A program made the position numbers and the translations under genes. From assembly GCA_947588995.1 (NCBI GenBank), contig CANPZI010000028.1, positions 1 to 37,108 on the forward strand: DNA of 37,108 nucleotides, in the 5' to 3' direction. The DNA is from an uncultured Lachnospiraceae bacterium. Its GTDB lineage: Bacteria > Bacillota > Clostridia > Lachnospirales > Lachnospiraceae. The notes beneath the pieces were generated by a model. It did no database searches. It was not told the DNA's origin and was given only the letters and a program-made list of their open reading frames with translations. This document shows positions 24,287 to 33,194 of this stretch, piece by piece; the first letter of the stretch is position 1, and each line of letters opens with the position of its first letter.

Positions 24287-25477
24287 ATGAAAGTATTGAT
24301 GGTATCACAGTTTTGTACACATCCTCATGATGAAGGGAACAGGCAGCGGATTTACCGGGAGTGCTGTCAGATGATGGATGCAGGATGGCAGATAGATTTT
24401 TTGTATTTCGGTAGCAGAATCAATGTGGATATAGAAGAAATGAAGCGTTTTTTTGGGAAAGAACATTTTTTTTGTGTACATATTGGCAGTATTGATCCAA
24501 GGTATCAGTTAAAAGCAATGATAAGGCAAAAATGCGAGAGAAACAGATTTACAAGATATCTTCCTATTTTTTACAACAAAGATGAATGGTATTACAGAGA
24601 AGTAGAAGAAAGAATTCAGACAGTTCTGCATCGGCAAAAGTATGATGTGATCTGGCTGCAGTATTTGAATCAGTCAAAGGTATTGGAAAATATAGGTACA
24701 GATGTATTTAAGGTGATTGATACGCATGATGTGTTTGCGCATCGTAATTTAATGTTTCTAAAACAAAGGAAAGTATCTCCGGGATTTTATATAACAAGAA
24801 ACGGGGAAAGGGAAGCCTTAGCCAGAGCAGATTTGGTAATTGCCATTCAAAATCAGGAAGAAGAGTATTTTAACAAGCTGATGAAAAATCAGAAGACTGA
24901 ATGTATTACTATTGGCGATATGGTAGAGTTTCATGGAAGCAAGGAGGGAAATGAAAAGAGATTCGGATTTGTCGGGACCGAAAATCCGCCCAATGTATTT
25001 GCCGTCAAGTGGCTGGTAGAGAAAGTACTACCGCTGGTGCGTGAAATGGAGCCAGAGTATGAATGTATTATAGCAGGACGTATTTGCGGGGGAATCCCCG
25101 ATAACCCGTATTACAGCAAAATGGGGAAACTGGAGCGGCTTCAGCAGTATTATGATCGAATCTCCTTTGCAATTAATCCGATTCAAAATGGAACAGGATT
25201 AAATATAAAAGGGATAGAGGCTCTGTCTTACGGGAAACCGTTGCTTTCCACCACTGTAGGAGCTAGGGGGCTGGAGGAAGCAGAGATAGCGGGGGCTATG
25301 ATAGTATGTGGTGATGAACGTTTTTTCGCTGAGCAGATTGTATATCTGATGCGTAACAGACAAAAACGCATTGCTATGAGGAAAGAAACAGAAAAATTTA
25401 TTTATGAGTATAACAAGAAAAATAAGAAAGCGCTTATAGATATTGAAAATCGGGTGTTTGAAAGGATAAAGAAGTAA
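24287..25477 (+). CDS. GT4-type glycosyltransferase
   Basis: A 396-residue GT-B fold protein. The N-terminus (KVLMVSQFCTHPHDEGNRQR) is the acceptor half. The C-terminal half has FVGTENPPNVFAVKWLVE and the donor-site block NPIQNGTGLNIKGIEALSYG. ATG 24287 follows CAGGAGA; ATG 24263 has no site. It has no Rossmann-like module, yet the next gene, two bases downstream, is a membrane-anchored stand-alone module, so the module may act in trans here. T8 and T7 runs occur near 24448-24473, but they leave the frame intact. The sugar is unknown. Confidence 0.82.
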   Translation: MKVLMVSQFCTHPHDEGNRQRIYRECCQMMDAGWQIDFLYFGSRINVDIEEMKRFFGKEHFFCVHIGSIDPRYQLKAMIRQKCERNRFTRYLPIFYNKDEWYYREVEERIQTVLHRQKYDVIWLQYLNQSKVLENIGTDVFKVIDTHDVFAHRNLMFLKQRKVSPGFYITRNGEREALARADLVIAIQNQEEEYFNKLMKNQKTECITIGDMVEFHGSKEGNEKRFGFVGTENPPNVFAVKWLVEKVLPLVREMEPEYECIIAGRICGGIPDNPYYSKMGKLERLQQYYDRISFAINPIQNGTGLNIKGIEALSYGKPLLSTTVGARGLEEAEIAGAMIVCGDERFFAEQIVYLMRNRQKRIAMRKETEKFIYEYNKKNKKALIDIENRVFERIKK

Positions 25478-25478
25478 T

Positions 25479-25934
25479 ATGTATTGGCTGGCAGGACTAT
25501 TTTTGATCATCGGTTTGATGGGCTGTGTCATTGCATTCTTATATCAGGCGTTCAAGCAAAAGAATGAACAGTACAATAAAATGGCAAGAAGTTTTTTTCT
25601 GCTGTACGATTGGATGGCATTGATGCGGGAGAATGATAGGGTGCTGGCATTGGCGCTACAGGAAAAAGGTATTACGAACATTATGATATATGGTTGGGGT
25701 TATTTGGGAAAACAGCTGTGTCTGGATTTGCAGGGATCTGAGGTAAAAGTGACAGGAATTATAGACAGAAGACCAGTAAACAATGTTTATCAGATCCCGG
25801 TTTATTCTTTGCAAAAGGAATTGCCGGACACAGATGCGATAATCATTACGGTACTGTATGATGAAGTGGCAATCAGAAAGAACATAGAAAGAATAGCAAG
25901 ATGCCAGATTATAAATTTGGAAGAACTAATATAG
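25479..25934 (+). CDS. Membrane-anchored stand-alone Rossmann-like module protein (copy 1)
   Basis: A 151-residue protein. Residues 3-25 (LAGLFLIIGLMGCVIAFLY) form one membrane helix, and a charged helical linker follows (about 28-65). The rest is the locus module: IMIYGWGYLGKQL, IIDRR, then DAIIITVLYDE and the end IINLEELI. There is no catalytic domain. The gene begins two bases after the GT4 stop, so it is certainly co-translated with it. I infer a membrane tether that offers the module to the module-less GT4. The function is unknown, and no named family is recognised beyond resemblance to PglD-type N-terminal domains. Confidence 0.72.
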   Translation: MYWLAGLFLIIGLMGCVIAFLYQAFKQKNEQYNKMARSFFLLYDWMALMRENDRVLALALQEKGITNIMIYGWGYLGKQLCLDLQGSEVKVTGIIDRRPVNNVYQIPVYSLQKELPDTDAIIITVLYDEVAIRKNIERIARCQIINLEELI

Positions 25935-26012
25935 CGCAAGGTGGCAGATGTACTGCAATAGAGGATACACATTACAAAAAATTATACCATTGAGTAGTGG
26001 GAGGAAGTAGGA

Positions 26013-26921
26013 GTGAACATACTGATATCACCGATAGACGGAAAAGAAATTGATATTGACAGCATGAGCAGGAAGCAGCTTCGAGATCTGCATTATCAGG
26101 AAGAAATTCGCATGGCCGAGCTGATTCGCTCCTATCCGCCTTTTTCTGAGAAGAGGAGAAAATTGTTACATGAGGGTTATGCTTTTGTGGAATCTCTGAA
26201 ACTTGTCTATGAAGAAGTGGGACAGGGAAGCTTTGGAGCAAGCAATGCGTCGGTGCAATTAGTGTGTTCGCTTTTACAGGATGGTGACCAAGGATCGGCG
26301 AAAGTGGTGTATGAAGCCGGAGTAGGACTTGGGTTTGCCGCAAAAGTCATTGCTGACATACCAAACGTACAGTTTTGCGGATGTGATGTAGAGATATTGC
26401 CGGTTATAAGGGATATTTTGAATACGCATAGTGATATGAGAGTAAACGAAGACACATTATATAATGATTTAATGAAAATGCCGGATGGTTCCATTGACTT
26501 GTTTTATGCGGATAACGTGATCGAACATATGATACCGGATGAGATCCCTGCCACTTTTAAATTGCTGTACAGAAAAATGAAAAGAGGTGGCAAGTTGGTG
26601 CTGATGATTCCCAACAGATATACGGGACCACATGATGTTACACAATACTATCTTTCAAAGGGGCATAGAGCAACCGGATTTCATTTTATGGAATTGACAT
26701 ATGCGGAAGGGATTTCATTGGGAATCAAAAATGGATTTTGGCCGTCTTATATTGTAAAGCAGAATGGGAATATGCTTTGCGTGAAGAAAGACTATTTATT
26801 ACTTAAAAATTCCATGAGAATACTAAAGGAATTTCTATACAGCAAAGTGAACAATGTATCTATACGGCAGGAATTGTTATCGACAGATGTATTTGGCGCT
26901 TATGTATTTCAAAAGAAATAG
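26013..26921 (+). CDS. Class I SAM methyltransferase
   Basis: A 302-residue methyltransferase with VYEAGVGLGFAAKVIAD as motif I (about 95-111), FCGCDVEILP as motif II and YADNVIEHMIPDE as the post-motif acidic block. A long N-terminal helical region precedes the fold. GTG 26013 follows GGGAGGA at a good distance. Like the GT4 gene, it lacks the module and is followed directly by a membrane-anchored stand-alone module gene. It has no G tract, unlike the other methyltransferase genes. The target is probably a sugar hydroxyl or carboxyl. Confidence 0.8.
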   Translation: MNILISPIDGKEIDIDSMSRKQLRDLHYQEEIRMAELIRSYPPFSEKRRKLLHEGYAFVESLKLVYEEVGQGSFGASNASVQLVCSLLQDGDQGSAKVVYEAGVGLGFAAKVIADIPNVQFCGCDVEILPVIRDILNTHSDMRVNEDTLYNDLMKMPDGSIDLFYADNVIEHMIPDEIPATFKLLYRKMKRGGKLVLMIPNRYTGPHDVTQYYLSKGHRATGFHFMELTYAEGISLGIKNGFWPSYIVKQNGNMLCVKKDYLLLKNSMRILKEFLYSKVNNVSIRQELLSTDVFGAYVFQKK

Positions 26922-26952
26922 GATTTTGATTTAGCGGGAAGGAGAAATGCAT

Positions 26953-27426
26953 ATGAATAGACGAAAAAATGCGGTGTGTGTATTGGTGTTTGGCTTGATT
27001 GCAATTACACTTGGGAAAAAATGGTGGAACGGATATCTTTTACAGATACAGAAAACGATTAAATTCAGGACCTATTTTAAAACATTGGACAAGTGGATGA
27101 GTTTGTGGGAACTGGGAAAGACTGTCGAAACGTATTTTAAGGACAATCAGATAAAGCGTATTGCTATATATGGTATGGGTAAACTGGGAAGACATCTCAT
27201 ACAGGAATTAAAGACGAGTGACAAGGTTCAGATTGTTTATGGCATAGATAGGATGGCTGGCAAGATAGACGGTGAATTTCCAATATATGATATTGACAAT
27301 ATTTCTCCCCCGGTAGATGCGATTGTAGTGACTGTCACACCGGAGTTTGATGAAATTGCGGATATTTTAAGAAAGAAAAATACTTGTCCTATCATATCAT
27401 TAGACGAAGTGATCGGGCTGGCATGA
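26953..27426 (+). CDS. Membrane-anchored stand-alone Rossmann-like module protein (copy 2)
   Basis: A 157-residue protein with the same plan as 25479-25934. A membrane helix near residues 6-22 (AVCVLVFGLIAITLG) leads to a helical linker and then the module (RIAIYGMGKLGRHL, YGIDR, DAIVVTVTPEFDE, PIISLDEV). Its linker and module look closest to the C-terminal module of the next gene (AIYGMGLLGE, YGLDKR), which suggests local duplication. ATG 26953 was chosen over 26947 because the AAGGAG site is too close to the latter. Function unknown. Confidence 0.7.
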   Translation: MNRRKNAVCVLVFGLIAITLGKKWWNGYLLQIQKTIKFRTYFKTLDKWMSLWELGKTVETYFKDNQIKRIAIYGMGKLGRHLIQELKTSDKVQIVYGIDRMAGKIDGEFPIYDIDNISPPVDAIVVTVTPEFDEIADILRKKNTCPIISLDEVIGLA

Positions 27427-27491
27427 GAAATAGTCGGTTCAAATTATATGATAAAATTTAATGAAAGCGATATAGGAGATTTTGGCGAAGT

Positions 27492-28787
27492 ATGGTACTG
27501 ACTCTTATTGTTACTTTTAACGGTGAAGAATACATAGAGGATTGTATTGATAGCATACAGAGGCAAAGCTATAAGACGGATATTTTGGTAGTGGATAATG
27601 GTTCGGCAGATCATACATGCGAATTGATAGAAAAAGAATATCCGAATGTAAAACTGATAAAGTTAGGAGATAATTATGGGTTTGCAGGTGCAAATAATAT
27701 TGGCATGCGTTATGCTATGGAGCATGAGTATGAGTATCTACTTTTACTTAATGAAGATACGATTGCAGAACGCTTTTTACTGCAACGCATGTTGGAATAT
27801 GCAGATCATAGTACAGCAGTCATACCCAAAATATATTATAAAGTTGGTTCACTAAGAAAGATCTGGTATGCAGCAGGTCAATTGGATTTTGGTAAGGGTA
27901 GAGTAGTTATGTGTCGGGAAGAACTTATGGATAAGGTGACAGAAGTTACTTTTATGACCGGCTGTTGTATACTCATTCCGGTAGATGTGCTTAAAGAAAT
28001 CGGTCTATTTGATGAAAATTATTTTATGTACTATGAGGATACTGATTTATCACTGAGAATGTATAAGCATCAGATTAAAATGCTGTATATTCCATACACA
28101 TATGTATGGCATCGGTTGCAGGGCAGAAGAACAAAACCATATTGCATTTATTATATGACTAGAAACCGTCTTTATTTTTTGAAAAAGCATTCTGAGATCT
28201 TGCGGCAAAATATTTGTAAAGCAGTAATAGATGAAACTGTTAGAATTATTTTGGGCAGGGATAGTTATAGCAAAGCGTTTCGCTGGTGTTATTTGAAAGG
28301 CGTTTGGGATTTTGTCAGAGGTCGTAAGGGAGCGTTAACTGGATCATTACATGAATCAAATAGGATGTCGCATAAATCATATCAACAAGTCGAGAAATAT
28401 CAGATTTTTAATGATTTGATCTGCGAATGGGTGAAAGGCGATGCGGAGGGAACAAAAATAACAGATTGGATTGAAAAGAGAGAATATCGAACTGTGGCAA
28501 TATATGGGATGGGATTATTGGGAGAAACAGTATATTTATCTTTGCAAAAATGTGAAAACATACAGATTAAATATGGATTAGACAAAAGGAACAATGTACA
28601 AATAGAAGGATTGAATATATACCATATAGAAAATTGTCCTGAGCCGGTTGATTTGATTATTGTAACCGCAGTTACAGCCTATGAAGAAATTAAAGATGAG
28701 ATTCAAAATAAGTTGAAATTTAATTGTAAGGTAGTTTCTTTAGCGCGGTTAATAGAAGAGATGTATATCATCTCTGAAACAAATTAG
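27492..28787 (+). CDS. GT2 glycosyltransferase (rhamnosyltransferase-like) with C-terminal Rossmann-like module
   Basis: A 431-residue protein. Residues 1-260 show the WbbL/rhamnosyltransferase-like GT2 pattern: LIVTFNGEEYIEDCIDSI, VVDNGSADHT, GDNYGFAGANNIGM, LLNEDT in place of DxD, and YFMYYEDTDLSLRMY. From about 335 comes the module (AIYGMGLLGETVYL, YGLDKR, DLIIVTAVTAYEE). There is no membrane helix. The start follows AGGAG at 27475. The donor could be dTDP-rhamnose, but no rhamnose genes are in the window. Confidence 0.84.
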   Translation: MVLTLIVTFNGEEYIEDCIDSIQRQSYKTDILVVDNGSADHTCELIEKEYPNVKLIKLGDNYGFAGANNIGMRYAMEHEYEYLLLLNEDTIAERFLLQRMLEYADHSTAVIPKIYYKVGSLRKIWYAAGQLDFGKGRVVMCREELMDKVTEVTFMTGCCILIPVDVLKEIGLFDENYFMYYEDTDLSLRMYKHQIKMLYIPYTYVWHRLQGRRTKPYCIYYMTRNRLYFLKKHSEILRQNICKAVIDETVRIILGRDSYSKAFRWCYLKGVWDFVRGRKGALTGSLHESNRMSHKSYQQVEKYQIFNDLICEWVKGDAEGTKITDWIEKREYRTVAIYGMGLLGETVYLSLQKCENIQIKYGLDKRNNVQIEGLNIYHIENCPEPVDLIIVTAVTAYEEIKDEIQNKLKFNCKVVSLARLIEEMYIISETN

Positions 28788-28806
28788 GATAAGGAAGTGG
28801 ATTAAA

Positions 28807-28875
28807 ATGAAAGCAAAGCGATTATGTATTTGCTCCTTTCAACTACTTATATTATTTTATCTTATTGTTTCTTAG
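28807..28875 (+). CDS. Putative 22-residue hydrophobic small ORF
   Basis: ATG 28807 follows AAGGAAGTGG and encodes MKAKRLCICSFQLLILFYLI plus two residues. This is a basic start and a single hydrophobic stretch. It lies in the 113-base gap before the RgpF-like gene. It resembles the membrane anchor of the two stand-alone module proteins and may be what is left of a third. It could also be a chance ORF. Confidence 0.3.
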   Translation: MKAKRLCICSFQLLILFYLIVS

Positions 28876-28900
28876 AAAATTATGTAGAGGCGATATTGTT

Positions 28901-30133
28901 ATGGAAAATATTTATGCGATAAGAAATAAAAACCAACACATATATATATTGTCAGGAACAGAAAGTGGCGGACACATAATAAGTTGGGATGACAAAATAG
29001 CTGTAATTGCGAACTTATACTACTTTGACCAGTTGGAAGATAATATACGGTTTATAGAGGGATTGGATGAGAGTCCTATTAGAGTGATTTTGATATCCTC
29101 CAATCCTGATATTCTGGGATATTTGGAAAGTTATAAGACTGCAAAGGGAAAAAAGAACTGGGTGATCGTATCCAAAAATAATCGCGGCAGAGATATTAGC
29201 GCTTTGTTAGTTGCAGGGCGGATGTGGATAGAAAACAGTACATACATATGCTTTGTACATGACAAAAAAGCACTTGATGGAAAACTTGAGAGAGAAACAG
29301 CGCTTTGGCGTAAAAATCTCTGGATGAATATGGTAGGAAGTAAAAATTATGTTCAAAGTGTTATGAAAATTTTTGTTGAGCATCCGGAAATTGGGATATT
29401 GGCGCCTCCGGAACCGGCAGGAAAATATATTAATGCTTGGTATCACGATGCATGGGATAATGGTAACTATGGGAATGTGTGTGTGTTGGCCAAAGAGCTG
29501 GGAATTAATGTGCCAATTACGGATGAGTATCCTCCGGCTACAGTTGGAACAGCATTTTGGTGCAGAACAGATGCCCTTAAGGATGTGTTAAAAAAACAGT
29601 GGAAATATGAAGACTTTGATGAGGAGCCATTGGCCGGCGATGGCACAATAAGCCACGCGATTGAAAGGATTTGGGCATATGCGGCACAGAATGCGGGCTA
29701 TGAGATGGGTACAGGCATGCACACTGATTACGCCAGAGAATGCTATATCGTGATACAGAGTTTGATGAGAACAACATACCAATATTTGAGCAGAATGGGA
29801 ATGGGAAATTTTCAGCTATTGGAGCTGATGATAAAACGGGTAGATTGTATTCGTGAGATATGTGCTTCCTATGAGAAAGTATATTTATATGGGGCAGGGA
29901 AAGTCGGGCATATCTGTCTGTATGTTATGGAAAATCTGGGGTATCGGCCGGAAGCTTTTATTGAGACAATAAAAAACGATGATTATTGTCATGGAATACC
30001 GATTATCGGATTGGAAGATATGACAGATCGATCGGCTTGCATTCTTATTTCTGTAGGGGCCTCAAAACAAAGAATACTTGAAAGAAATTTAAGAGAACAA
30101 AATCTTTTGAATTATGCAAAAATCCCGGTGTAA
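28901..30133 (+). CDS. RgpF-like (rhamnan synthesis F family) glycosyltransferase with C-terminal Rossmann-like module
   Basis: A 410-residue protein. Residues 20-310 have the features of the RgpF family: IAVIANLYYFDQLEDN, SKNNRGRDISALLVAG, YICFVHDKKA, and late GTAFWCRTDAL. RgpF-like proteins act on rhamnose-glucose polysaccharides and other Gram-positive wall glycans. The C-terminal 90 residues are the shared module (KVYLYGAGKVGHICLYVM, FIETI, ILISVGASK). ATG 28901 was chosen over a TTG at 28865. The anchor-like ORF just upstream does not overlap it. Confidence 0.82.
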   Translation: MENIYAIRNKNQHIYILSGTESGGHIISWDDKIAVIANLYYFDQLEDNIRFIEGLDESPIRVILISSNPDILGYLESYKTAKGKKNWVIVSKNNRGRDISALLVAGRMWIENSTYICFVHDKKALDGKLERETALWRKNLWMNMVGSKNYVQSVMKIFVEHPEIGILAPPEPAGKYINAWYHDAWDNGNYGNVCVLAKELGINVPITDEYPPATVGTAFWCRTDALKDVLKKQWKYEDFDEEPLAGDGTISHAIERIWAYAAQNAGYEMGTGMHTDYARECYIVIQSLMRTTYQYLSRMGMGNFQLLELMIKRVDCIREICASYEKVYLYGAGKVGHICLYVMENLGYRPEAFIETIKNDDYCHGIPIIGLEDMTDRSACILISVGASKQRILERNLREQNLLNYAKIPV

Positions 30134-30324
30134 ATTGCATGATTCATGCGGCAAGCGCGCGGATGGGGCAGCTTCCTTTCTGGCATCTGATAAAAGCGAA
30201 AAGGCAGACGTTTTCATTTGTGGAGGTATAGAAATTTAATAAGAAAAGGTAACGCCCATGCGGCATTCCATTTGGGTGCAGAAAAATTTTATGAAAATAA
30301 AAGATTTTAAAAGACGGTAGAACA

Positions 30325-31821
30325 ATGAAGATTTTGAATATTGGTGCGGGAGACATCAAACGCATAGCTAAAACAAAAAAGATAGTAGTGTTTGGAGCGG
30401 GGAGAATTCTTGAGGCGACCTTAAAAAGATTCCGCCCATATCATTTAGAGGAGGATATCGCATATATAGTTGATAATAATCAGGAGATATGGAATTCGGA
30501 AAAAGTAATTAACGGAAAAAGAATAGAGATTTATTCTCCTGAATATATGAGAAAGCACATAAGCAGGCAATATATTCTGGTGATTATGGTAAAGAAGTAT
30601 TCTGCGATCTTAAAGCAGCTTTCCGGCTATCGGGAAATGAAGCATATACGTATTTATAAATATCCGACGCATTATTATCTGGCGGAGAAACGTTATAAAA
30701 GGAAGTGCCCTGACAAGAGGCTGTACAACACTGTCATTGCAAACGGGGAGGGCGATAATCATGAAAACGCGCAGGCAGTGTTTGAATATTTTAGAGACAA
30801 TGGTCTGCTGGGGAAATATAGATGGGTATGGCTGTGTGCACATCCTGAAAAGTATGTTTCCGATAAAAATGTGAAATATATAGCAAGAGATATTTATCGT
30901 GTTCCGGACACGCTGCAGAACATACACGATTACTGGAGAGCAAGGTGGACGTCCAGATATATATTTTTTGAAAATATTTTTTTGTATAAAAAGCGGCAGG
31001 ATCAGATATCTGTTTATTTGAAACACGGTACTTTTATGCTGAAGAATGTGAAAGGGAAAATCAGCATTCCGGAAGAAGTGGATGGCGCGATCTGTACTTC
31101 AGGCAATTATGCAGAACTGGCGGCGGAACAAGAGAGTATTGATATATCCAAACTGATCATATGCGGATCTCCGCGGCTTGACTTTTTATATAAAGATAAG
31201 CATGTTCTTGAGTCACTGGGATTTTATAAGAAGGATAAGAGATATGTTTTATGGCTGCCGACCCTGCGCCAGACAATAGGCTTGACGCGAAATGACGTGA
31301 AGACAGTAGCTCCTTATGGGATTCCGCTTGTGGCCCGGAAGACGGATTTCGATAAGCTGGAGAACAAGCTGGAAGAATGCAATGCGGTGCTTATGATTAA
31401 ACCGCATCCACATCAGGAATTGTCTGTTTATCAAATAGGGGAATATAAAAATATAGTATTGATACCGCAGGCAAGGCTGGATGAGTATGAGTTTCCGATC
31501 CATTCGCTGATGAGAGAGAGTGATGCCCTTATCACGGATTATTCATCTATTGCGTTTGACTATATGCTGTTAGACAGACCAATTGCTTATACCGTTGATG
31601 ATATGAATGACTATAGTGTGGGTTTTTCGGTGGAAGATCCGCTGCGTTTCATGCCGGGGGAGAAATTGGAAAGCATTGATAATATGCTGGATTTTTTGGA
31701 ACATGTTATGAGAGGGCAGGATGAGTATGCTCTGGAACGCAGACGGATTCGTGATTATGTACATGAATATCAGGATGATAAAAACAGTGAAAGATTTTTG
31801 AAAATAATGAAGATGATATAG
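30325..31821 (+). CDS. CDP-glycerol/CDP-polyol phosphotransferase-like protein with N-terminal Rossmann-like module
   Basis: A 498-residue protein. The N-terminal 100 residues are the module (KIVVFGAGRILEATLKRF, IVDNNQEIW). The remainder matches the TagB/TagF/CDP-glycerol glycerophosphotransferase pattern: YLKHGTFML, GSPRLDFLY, VLMIKPHPHQE (catalytic His region) and TDYSSIAFDYMLLDRPI. Such enzymes add glycerol- or ribitol-phosphate to wall glycans. The last gene in the window looks like an IspD/TarI cytidylyltransferase, which could supply CDP-ribitol. Only a weak ribosome site (ACGGTAG) is visible. The 191 bases upstream hold no recognisable gene. Confidence 0.85.
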   Translation: MKILNIGAGDIKRIAKTKKIVVFGAGRILEATLKRFRPYHLEEDIAYIVDNNQEIWNSEKVINGKRIEIYSPEYMRKHISRQYILVIMVKKYSAILKQLSGYREMKHIRIYKYPTHYYLAEKRYKRKCPDKRLYNTVIANGEGDNHENAQAVFEYFRDNGLLGKYRWVWLCAHPEKYVSDKNVKYIARDIYRVPDTLQNIHDYWRARWTSRYIFFENIFLYKKRQDQISVYLKHGTFMLKNVKGKISIPEEVDGAICTSGNYAELAAEQESIDISKLIICGSPRLDFLYKDKHVLESLGFYKKDKRYVLWLPTLRQTIGLTRNDVKTVAPYGIPLVARKTDFDKLENKLEECNAVLMIKPHPHQELSVYQIGEYKNIVLIPQARLDEYEFPIHSLMRESDALITDYSSIAFDYMLLDRPIAYTVDDMNDYSVGFSVEDPLRFMPGEKLESIDNMLDFLEHVMRGQDEYALERRRIRDYVHEYQDDKNSERFLKIMKMI

Positions 31822-31831
31822 GTGACAGACA

Positions 31832-33118
31832 ATGCCGGAGATATCAATCATAGTTCCCGTATATAACGTAAAAGAATATGTTTCCAAGTGCATGGACAGT
31901 ATTTTGCGGCAGACATTTGACGATATGGAAGTTATTTGTGTAGATGATGGCTCAGATGATGGAAGCGAGTCGATACTGGATGCTTATGCTTGTAAAGATG
32001 CAAGAGTACATGTGATACACAGAGAGAATGCCGGATATGGAGCTGCCATGAATGCAGGCATCAGGATGGCGTCGGGGAAGTATATTGGGATTGTTGAGAG
32101 TGACGACTGCATTTTACCGGATATGTATGAAAAATTATATAGAGCGGCAGAGAATAACGCGGCGGATTTTGTCAAAGCAGACGCCTATTACTGGTTCGAA
32201 AAGTGCGGATATCAGAGAAGAATTCACATGAAACAGCTCGACCGCTTCTATGACAGGCTGCTTGGAGATAATGACAGAAATATGTTTTTTGAGTTTTTCA
32301 TGAATATTTGGACAGGTATCTACAAACGTGATTTTTTGGATAAATATGAGATCCGGTTTCATGAGAGCCCAGGCGCGTCATATCAGGATAATGGTTTCTG
32401 GATGCAGACGATGATGTATGCAGAGAGAGCGATGTGGCTGAATGAAGCTTTTTATCTGTACAGGAATGATAATCCGGCCGCTTCGGTAAAAAATGTAGAT
32501 AAAATATATGCAATGACGAGAGAATACGATTATCTCGAAGAGCTTTTAGTGCAGAGGCAGGAATATCATTTGCTGCCATACTGCTACTATATGAGACTGA
32601 TTCGGGATAGAGGAACGGTTATGCGGATTGCAGACTCATATAAGCGGGGATACTGCGAGCAGATCAAACGGGATTTTCGCAGGTGCAAATCCGCGGCAAG
32701 GGGAGACAGAGCTCTTCTGGCATCGCTTGTTAAGTATGTGGAAAATGCTGATGCGGCGTGTTCGGACATGATTTCTGCCAAGAACAGGCTGCGCGAGAAA
32801 CTTGCCGGCTGCGAGGGAATTATCATTTATGGAGCCGGATTTCGGGGAGACATTGTTTTCAGAATTCTTTATAATGAGGGATTTTATGATAAACTGTCCT
32901 GTTTTGCCGTGACGCATTGTGACGGAGAGAGACATTTGGCGGGGAAAGCGGTTATGGATATCGATGAGGCCGTGAAATATTATGCAGGAAGCATTGTCGT
33001 GATAGCAGTGGTTCGCGGGACAAATGCATATGAGCAGATGCGGCGGAAGCTGGAGGAAATAGGATGTGTCAATTATATAGCAGGCACTGATCTTGAAGAG
33101 AATTTTTATGTTTTGTAA
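31832..33118 (+). CDS. GT2 glycosyltransferase with C-terminal Rossmann-like module
   Basis: A 428-residue protein with a family 2 N-terminus (IIVPVYNVKEYVSKCMDSIL, VDDGSDDGS, GIVESDDC in place of the usual DxD, and YQDNGFWMQTMMYAERA). The C-terminal module runs from about 327 (GIIIYGAGFRGDIVFRIL, then IVVIAVVRG). It starts ten bases after the preceding stop with an AGGTGA site. It resembles the GT2 at 11766 in its first 60 residues (NVKEYV, HVIHRENAG), so the two may be distant duplicates. The donor is unknown. Confidence 0.85.
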   Translation: MPEISIIVPVYNVKEYVSKCMDSILRQTFDDMEVICVDDGSDDGSESILDAYACKDARVHVIHRENAGYGAAMNAGIRMASGKYIGIVESDDCILPDMYEKLYRAAENNAADFVKADAYYWFEKCGYQRRIHMKQLDRFYDRLLGDNDRNMFFEFFMNIWTGIYKRDFLDKYEIRFHESPGASYQDNGFWMQTMMYAERAMWLNEAFYLYRNDNPAASVKNVDKIYAMTREYDYLEELLVQRQEYHLLPYCYYMRLIRDRGTVMRIADSYKRGYCEQIKRDFRRCKSAARGDRALLASLVKYVENADAACSDMISAKNRLREKLAGCEGIIIYGAGFRGDIVFRILYNEGFYDKLSCFAVTHCDGERHLAGKAVMDIDEAVKYYAGSIVVIAVVRGTNAYEQMRRKLEEIGCVNYIAGTDLEENFYVL

Positions 33119-33194
33119 GTACAGAGTGTTTCCGCTGGTAACAGAATTGCAGGACAGAATGGTCTGTTTCTGAGTGATGAGGAAGAAGATGCAG

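Noticed and set aside
24448..24473. T7 and T8 runs in the GT4 gene, and an A8 run near 4705, as further phase-variation tracts
   Set aside because: A and T runs of this length are expected in AT-rich DNA, the frames are intact, and no pattern of fixed length is seen as for the G tracts.
30134..30324. 191-base gap as a small gene or riboswitch
   Set aside because: No frame with a ribosome site and no convincing conserved fold; I could not support any feature there.
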